NCBI GenBank assembly: GCA_900314165.1
Contig: OMUE01000079.1
Span: 1 to 14,235 of the forward strand
DNA length: 14,235 bases
Direction: 5' to 3'
From: an uncultured Acidaminococcus sp.
Lineage (GTDB): Bacteria; Bacillota_C; Negativicutes; Acidaminococcales; Acidaminococcaceae
Shown here: positions 1-7,507 of the stretch, piece after piece
Position numbering within the stretch: position 1 is the stretch's first letter
Layout: each line of letters opens with the position of its first letter
Notes under the pieces: model-generated
What the model saw: only the letters and a program-made list of their open reading frames with translations
The model's database searches: none
Told to the model about the DNA's origin: nothing
Program-made: the position numbers and the translations under genes

Positions 1-26
1 ATTGTGTTAGAATGGATGTGATCCAT
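1..26 (-). CDS. 5' end of a divergent gene, product unknown (partial)
   Basis: Only the first eight full codons lie in the window (MDHIHSNT), read leftwards from an ATG at 26-24. The start is supported by an AAAGGAG ribosome binding site at 41-35 on the minus strand, 8 bases ahead of the ATG. It is also supported by the position: it would be transcribed away from pepD, with a long AT-rich region between the two. Eight residues are too few to assign a family. The start codon lies inside an inverted repeat (see the entry at 21-89). It could be a chance ORF start, but a correctly spaced strong ribosome binding site makes a real gene likely. Confidence 0.5.
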
Positions 27-89
27 AGTGATTGCTCCTTTGTTGATGATTTCTCCAAAACCATTTTAACATGAAGCTTCACTATGGAT
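21..89 (-). promoter_or_regulatory. 11-bp inverted repeat, leader hairpin covering the start codon of the divergent gene
   Basis: ATCCATAGTGA at 21-31 is the exact reverse complement of TCACTATGGAT at 79-89. In a minus-strand transcript the two would form an 11-bp stem enclosing about 47 bases. The downstream arm contains the ATG at 26-24, and the AAAGGAG site (41-35) sits in the loop. The paired state would therefore hide the start codon. The complementarity is seen directly; the regulatory role is inferred. No clear minus-strand promoter was found. The best candidate upstream is TTAACT, 17 bases, TAAAAT, which is weak. Confidence 0.45.
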
Positions 90-177
90 TTTTATTTTTT
101 GATTAACTGTTCAAGTTCATTTTACAACTGACCAAAAATAAAGTTAAGTAAAATATATGAAAAAACTGAAAATAGAC

Positions 178-206
178 TTGCACATTGTATACATGGGTGT
201 TATAAT
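178..206 (+). promoter_or_regulatory. sigma-70-type promoter, short upstream transcript
   Basis: TTGCAC (178-183), a 17-base spacer and a perfect TATAAT (201-206). The start of transcription is expected near 211-213. The only thing immediately downstream is an intrinsic terminator at 238-264, so the main product should be an RNA of about 50 nt unless the terminator is read through towards pepD. Confidence 0.6.
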
Positions 207-237
207 GTACATGAAAGTTAAAGTTGCCCCTCATTTG

Positions 238-274
238 GCCCTTGAATTCAAGGGCTTTTTTTTTGCCCTTTTTT
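238..274 (+). terminator. intrinsic terminator upstream of pepD, with an overlapping second hairpin
   Basis: GCCCTTGAATTCAAGGGC (238-255) is a perfect 18-base palindrome followed by nine T residues (256-264), a typical rho-independent terminator for plus-strand transcription. The right half, AGGGC (251-255), can alternatively pair with GCCCT (265-269) across the T run, followed by a second run of T (269-274). The two foldings exclude each other. There is no T run on the other side, so it acts on the plus strand only. Confidence 0.7.
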
Positions 275-303
275 CTGTTTTGAAAAAAATCCCCGTTGGT
301 TTA

Positions 304-332
304 TTGGAAAATTTTTCAATGTAGCATACAAT
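304..332 (+). promoter_or_regulatory. promoter of pepD
   Basis: TTGGAA (304-309), a 17-base spacer and TACAAT (327-332), lying 45 bases before the pepD start codon and after the terminator at 238-274. The -35 box begins a near-perfect dyad, TTGGAAAA/TTTTTCAA at 304-319 with one mismatch, which could be an operator. pepD has a good AAAGGAG ribosome binding site at 362-368, 8 bases ahead of its ATG. Confidence 0.6.
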
Positions 333-376
333 AGAGAAAATATATGTTTTATTGCTAAATCAAAGGAGAATATAAA

Positions 377-1816
377 ATGGGTGTATTAGATCAGGTAGAA
401 CCAAAGAAGGTCTTTCATTTTTTTGAAGAAATCTGTCAGATTCCCCACGGGTCCAGGAATACGAAGAAGATCAGCGATTATCTGGCTGGTTTTGCGGCCC
501 GGCGGAACCTGGAATGTCACCAGGACGATACGAATAATATCGTTATTTTTAAAGCAGCGTCTGAAGGGTATGAAAACAGCGCTCCTGTCATTCTCCAGGG
601 CCACATGGACATGGTCTGTGAGAAGGCTCCGGACTGCCAGAAAGATATGGAAAAAGAGGGCCTGGACCTGGTGCTGGACGGGGATACAGCCTATGCGAAA
701 GGGACGACTCTTGGCGCAGACGACGGCATCGCCGTAGCCATGGGCCTGGCTCTGCTGGACGATGAGACCATTCCCCATCCTCCCCTGGAAGTGGTTTTCA
801 CTGTAGATGAAGAAATCGATATGCTGGGGGCCAATACCCTGGATGTGAGTCTCCTGAAGGGCCGCCGGCTTATTAATCTGGATTCGGAAGAAGAAGGCAT
901 CTTTACGGTGGGCTGTGCCGGAGGAGCTACGACCCAGTGCAATCTGCCGGTCACAAGGGAAAAAACTGCCGGCAAGGCATATACCGTGAAGCTGTCCGGC
1001 CTTGTAGGCGGCCATTCAGGGGCGGAAATCCATAAAGGCCATGGGAACGCCAATGGCCTCCTTGCCAGGGTGCTGCTGCATCTGGCCGGCACTCTGGATT
1101 ATGAGCTGGTTTCCTTTACCGGCGGCCGCAAGGATAATGCCATTCCTGTAGAGGCAGAAGCAGTCCTGGTAACGGACGATGGGGATGGCCTGAGTCAGGC
1201 CTGCAAAGAGTTTGCGGAAGTGCTCCACAACGAACTGAGAGTCCGGGAGCCCGGGCTCATGCTTACGGTTTCCCCTGCAGCAGCCGGGGAACTGCCCATG
1301 ACGAAGGAGTCCCGGGACCGGGTACTCTGCCTGCTGACAAACCTGCCCAATGGAGTCCAGGTTATGAGCGCGGATATTCCCGGATTAGTCCAGACCTCCC
1401 TGAATCTTGGGGTAGTCAGAACGGAAAAGAACCAGTTAACCGCACGCTCCCTGCTGCGCAGCAGCCTGGACAGTGAAAAATACATGCTGGTAGAAAAAAT
1501 TACCAGCCTGGCAGCTCGGCTCCAGGGCTGTGTGGAAATCTCCAACGAGTATCCCGGCTGGGAATATGCCCCTGTTTCTCCCCTGCGGGACCTGTTTGTC
1601 CAGGTGTACCGGGAACAATATGGTAAGGATCCCAAAGTAGAGACCATTCATGCAGGGCTGGAATGTGGCTTGTTTGCTGCGAAACTGCCGGGTCTGGACA
1701 GCGTGTCCCTGGGGCCCACCCTGACGGACATCCATACGTACCGGGAACGGCTGCACATTGCGTCCATCCAACGGACCTGGAAGCTGGTGCTGGAAGTCTT
1801 GAGACGGATGAAGTAA
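377..1816 (+). CDS. pepD: aminoacyl-histidine dipeptidase (Xaa-His dipeptidase, M20C)
   Basis: Cytosolic metallopeptidase of the M20C family that cleaves Xaa-His dipeptides such as carnosine and other dipeptides from peptide uptake. The 479 residues match the usual family length. Visible metal-site features are H76-x-D78 in GHMDMV, the bridging D115 in GADDG, the catalytic glutamate pair E145-E146 in VDEEID, D169 in INLDSEE, and a C-terminal histidine at 453 in TDIHTYRE. GGHSG at 211-215 lies in the inserted lid/dimerisation domain. The start at 377 is fixed by AAAGGAG at 362-368 and the promoter at 304-332. It is probably transcribed on its own or reads into the carrier genes, since no terminator is visible in the 69-base gap that follows. 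Family assignment is firm; substrate range is family knowledge. Confidence 0.93.
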   Translation: MGVLDQVEPKKVFHFFEEICQIPHGSRNTKKISDYLAGFAARRNLECHQDDTNNIVIFKAASEGYENSAPVILQGHMDMVCEKAPDCQKDMEKEGLDLVLDGDTAYAKGTTLGADDGIAVAMGLALLDDETIPHPPLEVVFTVDEEIDMLGANTLDVSLLKGRRLINLDSEEEGIFTVGCAGGATTQCNLPVTREKTAGKAYTVKLSGLVGGHSGAEIHKGHGNANGLLARVLLHLAGTLDYELVSFTGGRKDNAIPVEAEAVLVTDDGDGLSQACKEFAEVLHNELRVREPGLMLTVSPAAAGELPMTKESRDRVLCLLTNLPNGVQVMSADIPGLVQTSLNLGVVRTEKNQLTARSLLRSSLDSEKYMLVEKITSLAARLQGCVEISNEYPGWEYAPVSPLRDLFVQVYREQYGKDPKVETIHAGLECGLFAAKLPGLDSVSLGPTLTDIHTYRERLHIASIQRTWKLVLEVLRRMK

Positions 1817-1823
1817 AAAGCAT

Positions 1824-1852
1824 TTGTCCTTGCCTGCCATTACAGGTATAAT
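1824..1852 (+). promoter_or_regulatory. promoter of the carrier / MoxR / VWA / GT39 operon
   Basis: TTGTCC (1824-1829), a 17-base spacer and a perfect TATAAT (1847-1852), directly after the pepD stop. A strong AAGGAGG ribosome binding site (1872-1878) follows, 7 bases ahead of the ATG at 1886. Confidence 0.6.
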
Positions 1853-1885
1853 AGAAAAATAATATTTACCTAAGGAGGCTGCTTC

Positions 1886-2833
1886 ATGCCTATAGAAAAA
1901 CTGATACAAGTATTTGTAGATGCACTGCTGCCCCTGGTGGCAGGGTACCTTTTAAAATGCAGTGGCAAAATGAGTCCTGCCGGCTGCCGCAGCCTGATGC
2001 TGGTCAATGTGTATTTCATCCTGTCCTTCATGAATCTGCTGAGCTTCTGGATGCTGCCCTTAGATTCGGCTCTGCTCATCATTCCAGTGTTCAGCATCCT
2101 GGCTGCTTTGATTTCCGGCAGCCTGGGCTATTTCACGTTCGGCCGCCAGTTCGGCAATATCCTGGACAGGGGCTCATACTCCATTTCTGCTATGCTGTCC
2201 AATATCGGCACCATGGGCGGCCTGGCAGGTTATGTACTGTTTGGGGAGGTAGGCTATGCCTATACCCAGCTGTATGCCATGAGCCAGAATATCATGATGG
2301 TCATGTTCGTGTTCCCGCTGGCCCAATATTTCCACGACCAGTATATCCAGGAGGCTGGTGGTCTCAAGTGGCACTTCAGCCTCCGGGAAGCTCTGTTTAC
2401 GAAAAAACAGCTGAGCCTGCTGGGAGCTCTGGTGGGCCTTGGACTCCACTTTGCCAACGTGCCCAGACCGGACTGGCTCATGAATTCCTTTGGTATGATG
2501 GTCCACGTGCGGCCCTGGATCGTTATGGTTCCCGTAGGGTACCAGATGGATTTCGGCAATGCCAGACTGTACTATAAGAAGGTCCTGAGCCTGATTCCGC
2601 TGCGGTATCTGCTGGTGCCGGCTGTAGTGTACAGCCTGGCCCGTCTGTTCTTTTCCGAACCGGTGGTCCTGGGTTCCATCCTGGTGTCCGCAGCGGCTCC
2701 CGTGGCTATCAACGCGGTCATTACGAACACGCTGTACAAATTGAATGTGGACCTGACCGTGGCAGCATTCATTATCAGTACGGTGTCCTATATTGCCTTG
2801 TTTATTCCGATTATGTATATTCTGTTCCATTAA
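1886..2833 (+). CDS. AEC-family membrane carrier, copy 1
   Basis: A 315-residue polytopic membrane protein with about ten hydrophobic segments. Its layout is that of the auxin-efflux-carrier (AEC) family, which in bacteria includes malate and other organic-acid permeases. Characteristic stretches are the N-terminal PLVAGYLL, a mid-protein glycine-rich segment (LSNIGTMGGLAGY, around residues 107-119) and a C-terminal AAAPVAINAVI followed by a last helix. About half of the residues match the next gene by eye, so the two arose by tandem duplication. The start is set by AAGGAGG at 1872-1878. Substrate cannot be told from sequence; organic-acid or amino-acid transport is only a family expectation. 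It lies in the inner membrane as the first gene of the operon. Confidence 0.75.
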   Translation: MPIEKLIQVFVDALLPLVAGYLLKCSGKMSPAGCRSLMLVNVYFILSFMNLLSFWMLPLDSALLIIPVFSILAALISGSLGYFTFGRQFGNILDRGSYSISAMLSNIGTMGGLAGYVLFGEVGYAYTQLYAMSQNIMMVMFVFPLAQYFHDQYIQEAGGLKWHFSLREALFTKKQLSLLGALVGLGLHFANVPRPDWLMNSFGMMVHVRPWIVMVPVGYQMDFGNARLYYKKVLSLIPLRYLLVPAVVYSLARLFFSEPVVLGSILVSAAAPVAINAVITNTLYKLNVDLTVAAFIISTVSYIALFIPIMYILFH

Positions 2834-2862
2834 TCCTGGAGCAGGTCTGAAGGGGGTGTGCC

Positions 2863-3810
2863 ATGCCTGTAGAACGGATCCTGACCATTGTCGTGGACGT
2901 ATTATGCCCATTGGTGGTGGGGTATTATATGAAACGCAGCGGCAAAGTCCCGGAAAGCGTGTGCAACTGGCTCATGCTGTTTAACGTGTGGGGCCTGATC
3001 ACCATCATGAATCTGTTCAGCTTCTGGCTGCTGCCCCTGGATTCGAACCTGCTGGTCATCCCCATCCTCAGCATCGTGTTTACGAGCCTGGGTGGCATCC
3101 TGGGCTATGCCGTCTTCGGCCGGAAGTTCACGAACCTGCTGGACAAAGGGGCCTATGTGATCGGCTGCGGCCTGGCCAATATTGGAACGCTGGCCGGTTT
3201 GGCGGGCTACATCGTCTACGGGGAAATGAGCTTTGCCTACATCCAGTTGTATGCGGCGCCTCAGAACATGATGTTCGTGCTGGTCTTCCTGCCTCTGGGG
3301 CAATATTTCCGGGATCTGTATGATTATGGCCGGACGGATAAGGAATATCATATCGATTGGCGGAAGACCTTGTTTACGTCCAAACAGATCGGGGTATTGG
3401 GGACTATTGCCGGCCTGTTGCTCCACGCCTTCAACGTGCCCCGGCCCGATGCCGTGAACCTGCTGTTTCCTGTACTGGTCCATGGGGGAGCCTGGCTGGC
3501 TCTGCTGCCCGTAGGCTTTCAGATCGATTTTGGGCAGGCCAGGCTGTACTATAAGAAAGTGGCCAATATGCTGGTCCTGAAATTCATCGTCATGCCCGTG
3601 CTGGTTTACGGCATAGCCCGGTGCTTGTTTGACGACCCGGAAATCCTGGGAACTTTCGTGCTCATTGCTGCGGCGCCGGCTGCCATCAATGGTGTTATAG
3701 CTACGTCCCTTTGCCGTTTGAACGTGGACCTGAGCGTGGCATCGTTCATCCTGACCACGTTGGCCTATTTATTGATTTTCATGCCGTTATTCTATTTCAT
3801 CGTACTCTAA
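2863..3810 (+). CDS. AEC-family membrane carrier, copy 2
   Basis: Exactly the same length (315 residues) as the preceding gene and collinear with it throughout. Shared blocks include SFW(L/M)LPLDS near residue 55, SNIGT/ANIGT-x-x-GLAGY near 110, ARLYYKKV near 230 and AAAP-x-AIN in the C-terminal half. Multiple transmembrane segments of AEC type. A GA-rich ribosome binding site (AAGGGGG, 2850-2856) precedes the ATG by 6 bases; the gap to copy 1 is 29 bases. Two diverged equal-length copies side by side suggest either different substrates or a two-subunit carrier. Both ideas are inference, since most AEC carriers act from single genes. Confidence 0.75.
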   Translation: MPVERILTIVVDVLCPLVVGYYMKRSGKVPESVCNWLMLFNVWGLITIMNLFSFWLLPLDSNLLVIPILSIVFTSLGGILGYAVFGRKFTNLLDKGAYVIGCGLANIGTLAGLAGYIVYGEMSFAYIQLYAAPQNMMFVLVFLPLGQYFRDLYDYGRTDKEYHIDWRKTLFTSKQIGVLGTIAGLLLHAFNVPRPDAVNLLFPVLVHGGAWLALLPVGFQIDFGQARLYYKKVANMLVLKFIVMPVLVYGIARCLFDDPEILGTFVLIAAAPAAINGVIATSLCRLNVDLSVASFILTTLAYLLIFMPLFYFIVL

Positions 3811-3837
3811 ACAAATGTATCCTGCGAGGAGGAACTT

Positions 3838-4638
3838 ATGGAAAAATTTACGGGAAGCGCTGACTATATCGCTTCGGAAGAACTGCTGCAAAGTGTGAAT
3901 ATCGCCGCTGCCCTGGGCAAGCCCCTGCTGGTGAAGGGAGAACCGGGTACGGGCAAGACTGTGCTGGCCGAAGCGGTAGCTAAGAGCCTGGGCATGCCCC
4001 TTTACATCTGGAGCATCAAATCCACTACGAAGGCCCAGGACGGCTTGTACGTGTACGATACGGTGCAGCGCCTGTATGACAGTCAGTTCGGCACGGCCGG
4101 CGTGGACGATATTGGCCATTACATCCGGCTGGGCAAGTTGGGTGAAGCCTTCAAAAGCGAAAAACGGGTGGTGCTGCTCATCGACGAAATTGACAAGGCA
4201 GATTTGGAGTTCCCTAACGATCTGTTGTGGGAGCTGGACAAGATGGAGTTCTATATCCCGGAAACCGGGGAGACCGTCAAGGCCAAAGAACGGCCCATCG
4301 TTATCATTACGTCCAATGCGGAAAAAGAACTGCCCGATGCCTTCCTGCGCCGCTGCATCTTCCACTATATTGCGTTCCCGGAACCGGAAACCATGAAGCG
4401 CATCGTCCAGGCCCGCCATCCCGGGCTGGAAGACGCCTTGGTGGATTCTGCCCTGGAGGCCTTCTACAAACTCCGCAAGCTGCCGGCCATTGCCAAGAAA
4501 CCGGGCACGGCGGAACTGCTGGACTGGCTCCAGGCTCTGGTGATCGGAGGCGTGGCGCCGGAACGGCTGACGGGACCCTTACCCTTTATCGGCGTGCTGC
4601 TGAAGAAGACGGAAGACCTGCAGCGGGCAGGGTACTGA
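3838..4638 (+). CDS. MoxR-type AAA+ ATPase
   Basis: A 266-residue cytosolic AAA+ ATPase. Walker A is GEPGTGKT at residues 34-41, Walker B is LLIDEID at 113-119, sensor 1 is TSN at 158-160, and the arginine finger sits in AFLRRC at 168-173. This compact form without an N-terminal extension is the MoxR branch. Its members act as chaperone-like ATPases together with VWA proteins, assembling metal cofactors or protein complexes. The partner VWA gene follows directly with one base between stop and start. The ribosome binding site GAGGAGG (3826-3832) is 5 bases from the ATG. What the pair remodels is not visible; no carbon monoxide dehydrogenase or methanol dehydrogenase genes are in the window. 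Confidence 0.88.
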   Translation: MEKFTGSADYIASEELLQSVNIAAALGKPLLVKGEPGTGKTVLAEAVAKSLGMPLYIWSIKSTTKAQDGLYVYDTVQRLYDSQFGTAGVDDIGHYIRLGKLGEAFKSEKRVVLLIDEIDKADLEFPNDLLWELDKMEFYIPETGETVKAKERPIVIITSNAEKELPDAFLRRCIFHYIAFPEPETMKRIVQARHPGLEDALVDSALEAFYKLRKLPAIAKKPGTAELLDWLQALVIGGVAPERLTGPLPFIGVLLKKTEDLQRAGY

Positions 4639-4639
4639 C

Positions 4640-5833
4640 ATGTTTACGGACTTTTTCTACCTGCTGCGCAGCTATGGCATGAAGACCAGCCTCATAGAAT
4701 GGAGCAGCCTGCTGGATGCCCTGGAGCTGAACCTGCACCAGTGCAGCCTGCTGCAGTTCTACCATCTGGCCCGGGCCGTGCTGGTGAAGCGGGAAGCAGA
4801 ATACGACCGGTTCGATCAGGCGTTCCAGGCCTATTTCAAGAATCTCACGGATTCCTCCCTACTGCCGCCGGAATTCTACAAATGGCTGGAAAAAGCCATA
4901 GACCCGACGCCTTATAACAAGGAGCAGGTGGATGCCGTGTGGGGCAAGCTGACCCTCCAGGAAATCCGGGAAATGATGGAAGACCGGCTGAAAAATCAGA
5001 AGGAAGCCCATCACGGCGGCCAGAAATGGATCGGTACCGGGGGCCAGACGGCCTTCGGCCACTCCGGCTATGCCCCCCAGGGCATCCGGGTGCTGGGAGA
5101 AAGCCAGCGCCACAGTGCCCTGCAGGTAGCGGGGGAGCGGAAATACAGGGACTTCCGGGACGATGTGGTCTTGGACATCCGCCAGTTCCAAATGGCCCTG
5201 CGGAAATTGCGCCGCTTGTCGGACCGGATTGACGCCCCGAAAACGGAGCTGGACGTGGACGGTACCATTGCGGCTACCAGCAAACGGGCAGGCCTTTTGG
5301 ACATCGTCATGAAGCGGCCCCGGCGCAACACTACGAAGGTATTGCTGCTCATGGATAGCGGCGGTTCCATGTGGCCATACATGGACCTGAGCCGGAAACT
5401 GTTCCAGGCCGTGAATCAGGACGCCAAGTTTAAAGATCTGAAGATCTATTTCTTTCACAATATCTTTTACGAATACGTGTTCCCGGATCCCAGCTGTGAC
5501 TGGAAAAAACGGGTAGCTACCCAATGGCTGTTCCGGAACCTGAAGAGCGAGTACAAGGTCATCATTATGGGGGATGCCCGCATGGCCCAGTATGAACTGC
5601 TGGAAGAAGGCGGCAGCGTGGATTGGGCCCATCCTAACAAGGAACCGGGCCTGTACTGGCTGCAGAGCCTGCTGGCCAGGTATCCGGCTGCCGTGTGGCT
5701 GAATCCCGTTCCCCAGGCCTATTGGACGTACTACTACACGACGCGCCTCATTATGGAACAGGGCGTGCCCATGTTCCCCATGTCCGTAAAAGGGCTGGAA
5801 AAGGCCATAGACAACCTGCGCCATATGGGCTGA
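4640..5833 (+). CDS. VWA domain protein, CoxE-like
   Basis: A 397-residue soluble protein with a helical N-terminal half (about 1-170) and a C-terminal VWA domain of the CoxE type (about 230-397). The metal-ion-dependent adhesion site reads D239-S-G-G-S243. The CoxE-like set commonly has Gly at the third position where classical integrin-type VWA domains have Ser (DxSxS). A second element, GDA at 311-313 followed by RMAQYEL, matches the family's later metal-site loop. The start is one base after the stop of the MoxR gene, with only weak purine-rich sequence before it, so translation is probably coupled. The two proteins are expected to work as a MoxR-VWA pair. The client is unknown; neighbouring membrane genes are candidates only by position. 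Confidence 0.85.
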   Translation: MFTDFFYLLRSYGMKTSLIEWSSLLDALELNLHQCSLLQFYHLARAVLVKREAEYDRFDQAFQAYFKNLTDSSLLPPEFYKWLEKAIDPTPYNKEQVDAVWGKLTLQEIREMMEDRLKNQKEAHHGGQKWIGTGGQTAFGHSGYAPQGIRVLGESQRHSALQVAGERKYRDFRDDVVLDIRQFQMALRKLRRLSDRIDAPKTELDVDGTIAATSKRAGLLDIVMKRPRRNTTKVLLLMDSGGSMWPYMDLSRKLFQAVNQDAKFKDLKIYFFHNIFYEYVFPDPSCDWKKRVATQWLFRNLKSEYKVIIMGDARMAQYELLEEGGSVDWAHPNKEPGLYWLQSLLARYPAAVWLNPVPQAYWTYYYTTRLIMEQGVPMFPMSVKGLEKAIDNLRHMG

Positions 5834-5867
5834 ATGGGAGCAATCCTGATACACTGGAGGTTTTTGC

Positions 5868-7505
5868 ATGAAGAAAAAATATTGGCTGTGCTTTTGGGCA
5901 GCCGCTGTATTCCTGCTGTTTTTCCTGAACGGTTCCCTGCCGTTGACGGACAGTGTGGAAGGCAACTATTCCCTGACCGCCAAGGAAATGGTCCTCAGTG
6001 GAGATTATCTGTCTCCCCAGATCTACGGGCGGTACTGGTTTGACAAGCCCGTGTTCTCCTACTGGATGATTGCCCTGGGCTTCAAAATCTTCGGCTTTAC
6101 GGAATTCGGGGCCCGGTTCTTTCCGTCCCTGTTCGGCCTGGGGGGCCTGGCCATGACGGTATGGGCCGGCAAAAAGCTGTACTCGGAAGAAGTGGGCTTT
6201 ATGAGCGGCCTGCTGCTCCTCATGACCCTGGAATTCTATACGATTTCCAAATCCGTACTGACAGATGGCATGCTGTTCCTGTTTATGAGCGGCACCCTGG
6301 TGTTCTTTTACCTGGGCTATAGCAGCAAGGAAAAGGATTATTATTACGGAACCTATGCCTTGGCGGCTCTGGCCACGTTGACCAAGGGTCCCATCGGCTT
6401 CCTGCTGCCGGGCCTCATCATTGTGTTGTTCCTGGTGTGGCGCAAGGACGCGGCCTGCCTGAAACGGGCCAAATTGCCCAGCGGTATCCTGCTGTTCCTG
6501 GTATTGGCTCTGCCCTGGTATGTCATGATGGCTAAAACCCATCCGGATTTCCTGGGCAGCTTCATCGGTACCCACAATTTCCTGCGGGCTACGGTGTCCG
6601 AACATCCACGGGACAATGTAATCTGGTATTATACGGCTGTGAACATCCTGAACTCCTATGCCTGGGTGGGCTTTGTGCCGGGCATGCTGCAGAACCTGCT
6701 GCGGAAACAGGGCAAATGGGCCATGCCTTCTGCCAAAGAAGGCTTCCTGCTGATCTGGGCAGGCACCATCTTCCTGTTCTTCCAATGCATGGCCACAAAG
6801 TACATCACGTATACGTATCCCATGCTGCTGCCCCTGTGCCTGCTGACAGGTTCCTACATCTGGAAGAAGGGCCGCAGCCTGCAGCTGAAATGGATGCTGC
6901 TGGGCAATGTGCTGTTCTATGGCGCCCTGGCCGTGGCAGCCTATAAACTGCCGAAGCTGGCACCTGGGGTCCTGCCTAAGGATAATAACATCTTCTATTT
7001 CTATCTCATTGCCACGCTATGCATGGCGGTGCTGGGCTTCCACAAATATAAGGGCAAGAGCAACCAGGAAATCTGGACCACCGTGGTCATGCTGACCATT
7101 GCGTTCCATGCCTGCAGCCTGGAGCTGTTGGCCAAACCCCTGATGTACGACGTAAGCGGCAAGACGTCTGCGGCATTTATCATGCGGAATATCCCGGAGA
7201 ATGTGCCCATCTACATCCGGGGCGGCGGTTATCCTACGTCCGGCGTATTCTATACGGGCCGCCAGATGACCATGCTGGTGCCCGATGACCAGGAAGCAGA
7301 GTTTGCCCCCCGGGATGACAGCTGGTCTGCGAAAAATATCATGCCCTGGACCACGTACAGCAAGGTCCAGAACATAGAGCAGGCTGCCGTACTGGTGGAT
7401 ACGAAGACGAAGAAAATCAAGACGAAGCTGGAAGAGGACTGGCCCGGCCTTTGGAAGAAAGTCAAACTGCCGGGACAGTGGACCGTCATGATCAAGGAGC
7501 GGTAA
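5868..7505 (+). CDS. ArnT-like glycosyltransferase, GT39/GT83 family, membrane-bound
   Basis: A 545-residue inner-membrane protein with a first hydrophobic helix at about residues 5-21 and at least ten more segments, ending in a soluble C-terminal domain (about 430-545). The first periplasmic loop holds the family's acidic pair, D28 and E31 (LTDSVEGNY), then SGDYLSP and FDKPVFSYW (58-66). This is the layout of lipid-phosphate-dependent sugar transferases such as ArnT, which adds aminoarabinose to lipid A. KGPIGFLLPG in the middle is also typical. An ArnT-like enzyme would fit a diderm envelope, but the sugar and acceptor cannot be read from sequence, and no other arn genes are near. The ribosome binding site TGGAGG (5855-5860) sets the start; a 34-base gap follows the VWA gene. 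Confidence 0.8.
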   Translation: MKKKYWLCFWAAAVFLLFFLNGSLPLTDSVEGNYSLTAKEMVLSGDYLSPQIYGRYWFDKPVFSYWMIALGFKIFGFTEFGARFFPSLFGLGGLAMTVWAGKKLYSEEVGFMSGLLLLMTLEFYTISKSVLTDGMLFLFMSGTLVFFYLGYSSKEKDYYYGTYALAALATLTKGPIGFLLPGLIIVLFLVWRKDAACLKRAKLPSGILLFLVLALPWYVMMAKTHPDFLGSFIGTHNFLRATVSEHPRDNVIWYYTAVNILNSYAWVGFVPGMLQNLLRKQGKWAMPSAKEGFLLIWAGTIFLFFQCMATKYITYTYPMLLPLCLLTGSYIWKKGRSLQLKWMLLGNVLFYGALAVAAYKLPKLAPGVLPKDNNIFYFYLIATLCMAVLGFHKYKGKSNQEIWTTVVMLTIAFHACSLELLAKPLMYDVSGKTSAAFIMRNIPENVPIYIRGGGYPTSGVFYTGRQMTMLVPDDQEAEFAPRDDSWSAKNIMPWTTYSKVQNIEQAAVLVDTKTKKIKTKLEEDWPGLWKKVKLPGQWTVMIKER

Positions 7506-7507
7506 CT

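Noticed and set aside
96..115. FNR/CRP-like site in the divergent region (TTGATTAACTGTTCAA)
   Set aside because: The outer TTGA/TCAA arms match but the inner positions and spacing do not fit the consensus well enough to call.
1816..1886. Terminator after pepD
   Set aside because: No stem with a T run is visible in the gap; it holds only the promoter and ribosome binding site of the next gene.
4859..5965. 368-codon minus-strand frame opposite the VWA gene
   Set aside because: Antisense shadow of a well-supported gene, with a low-complexity His/Gln/Pro-rich product and no ribosome binding site.
5751..6785. 344-codon minus-strand frame opposite the glycosyltransferase
   Set aside because: Antisense shadow with Gln/His-rich composition and no family features; the sense gene is clear.
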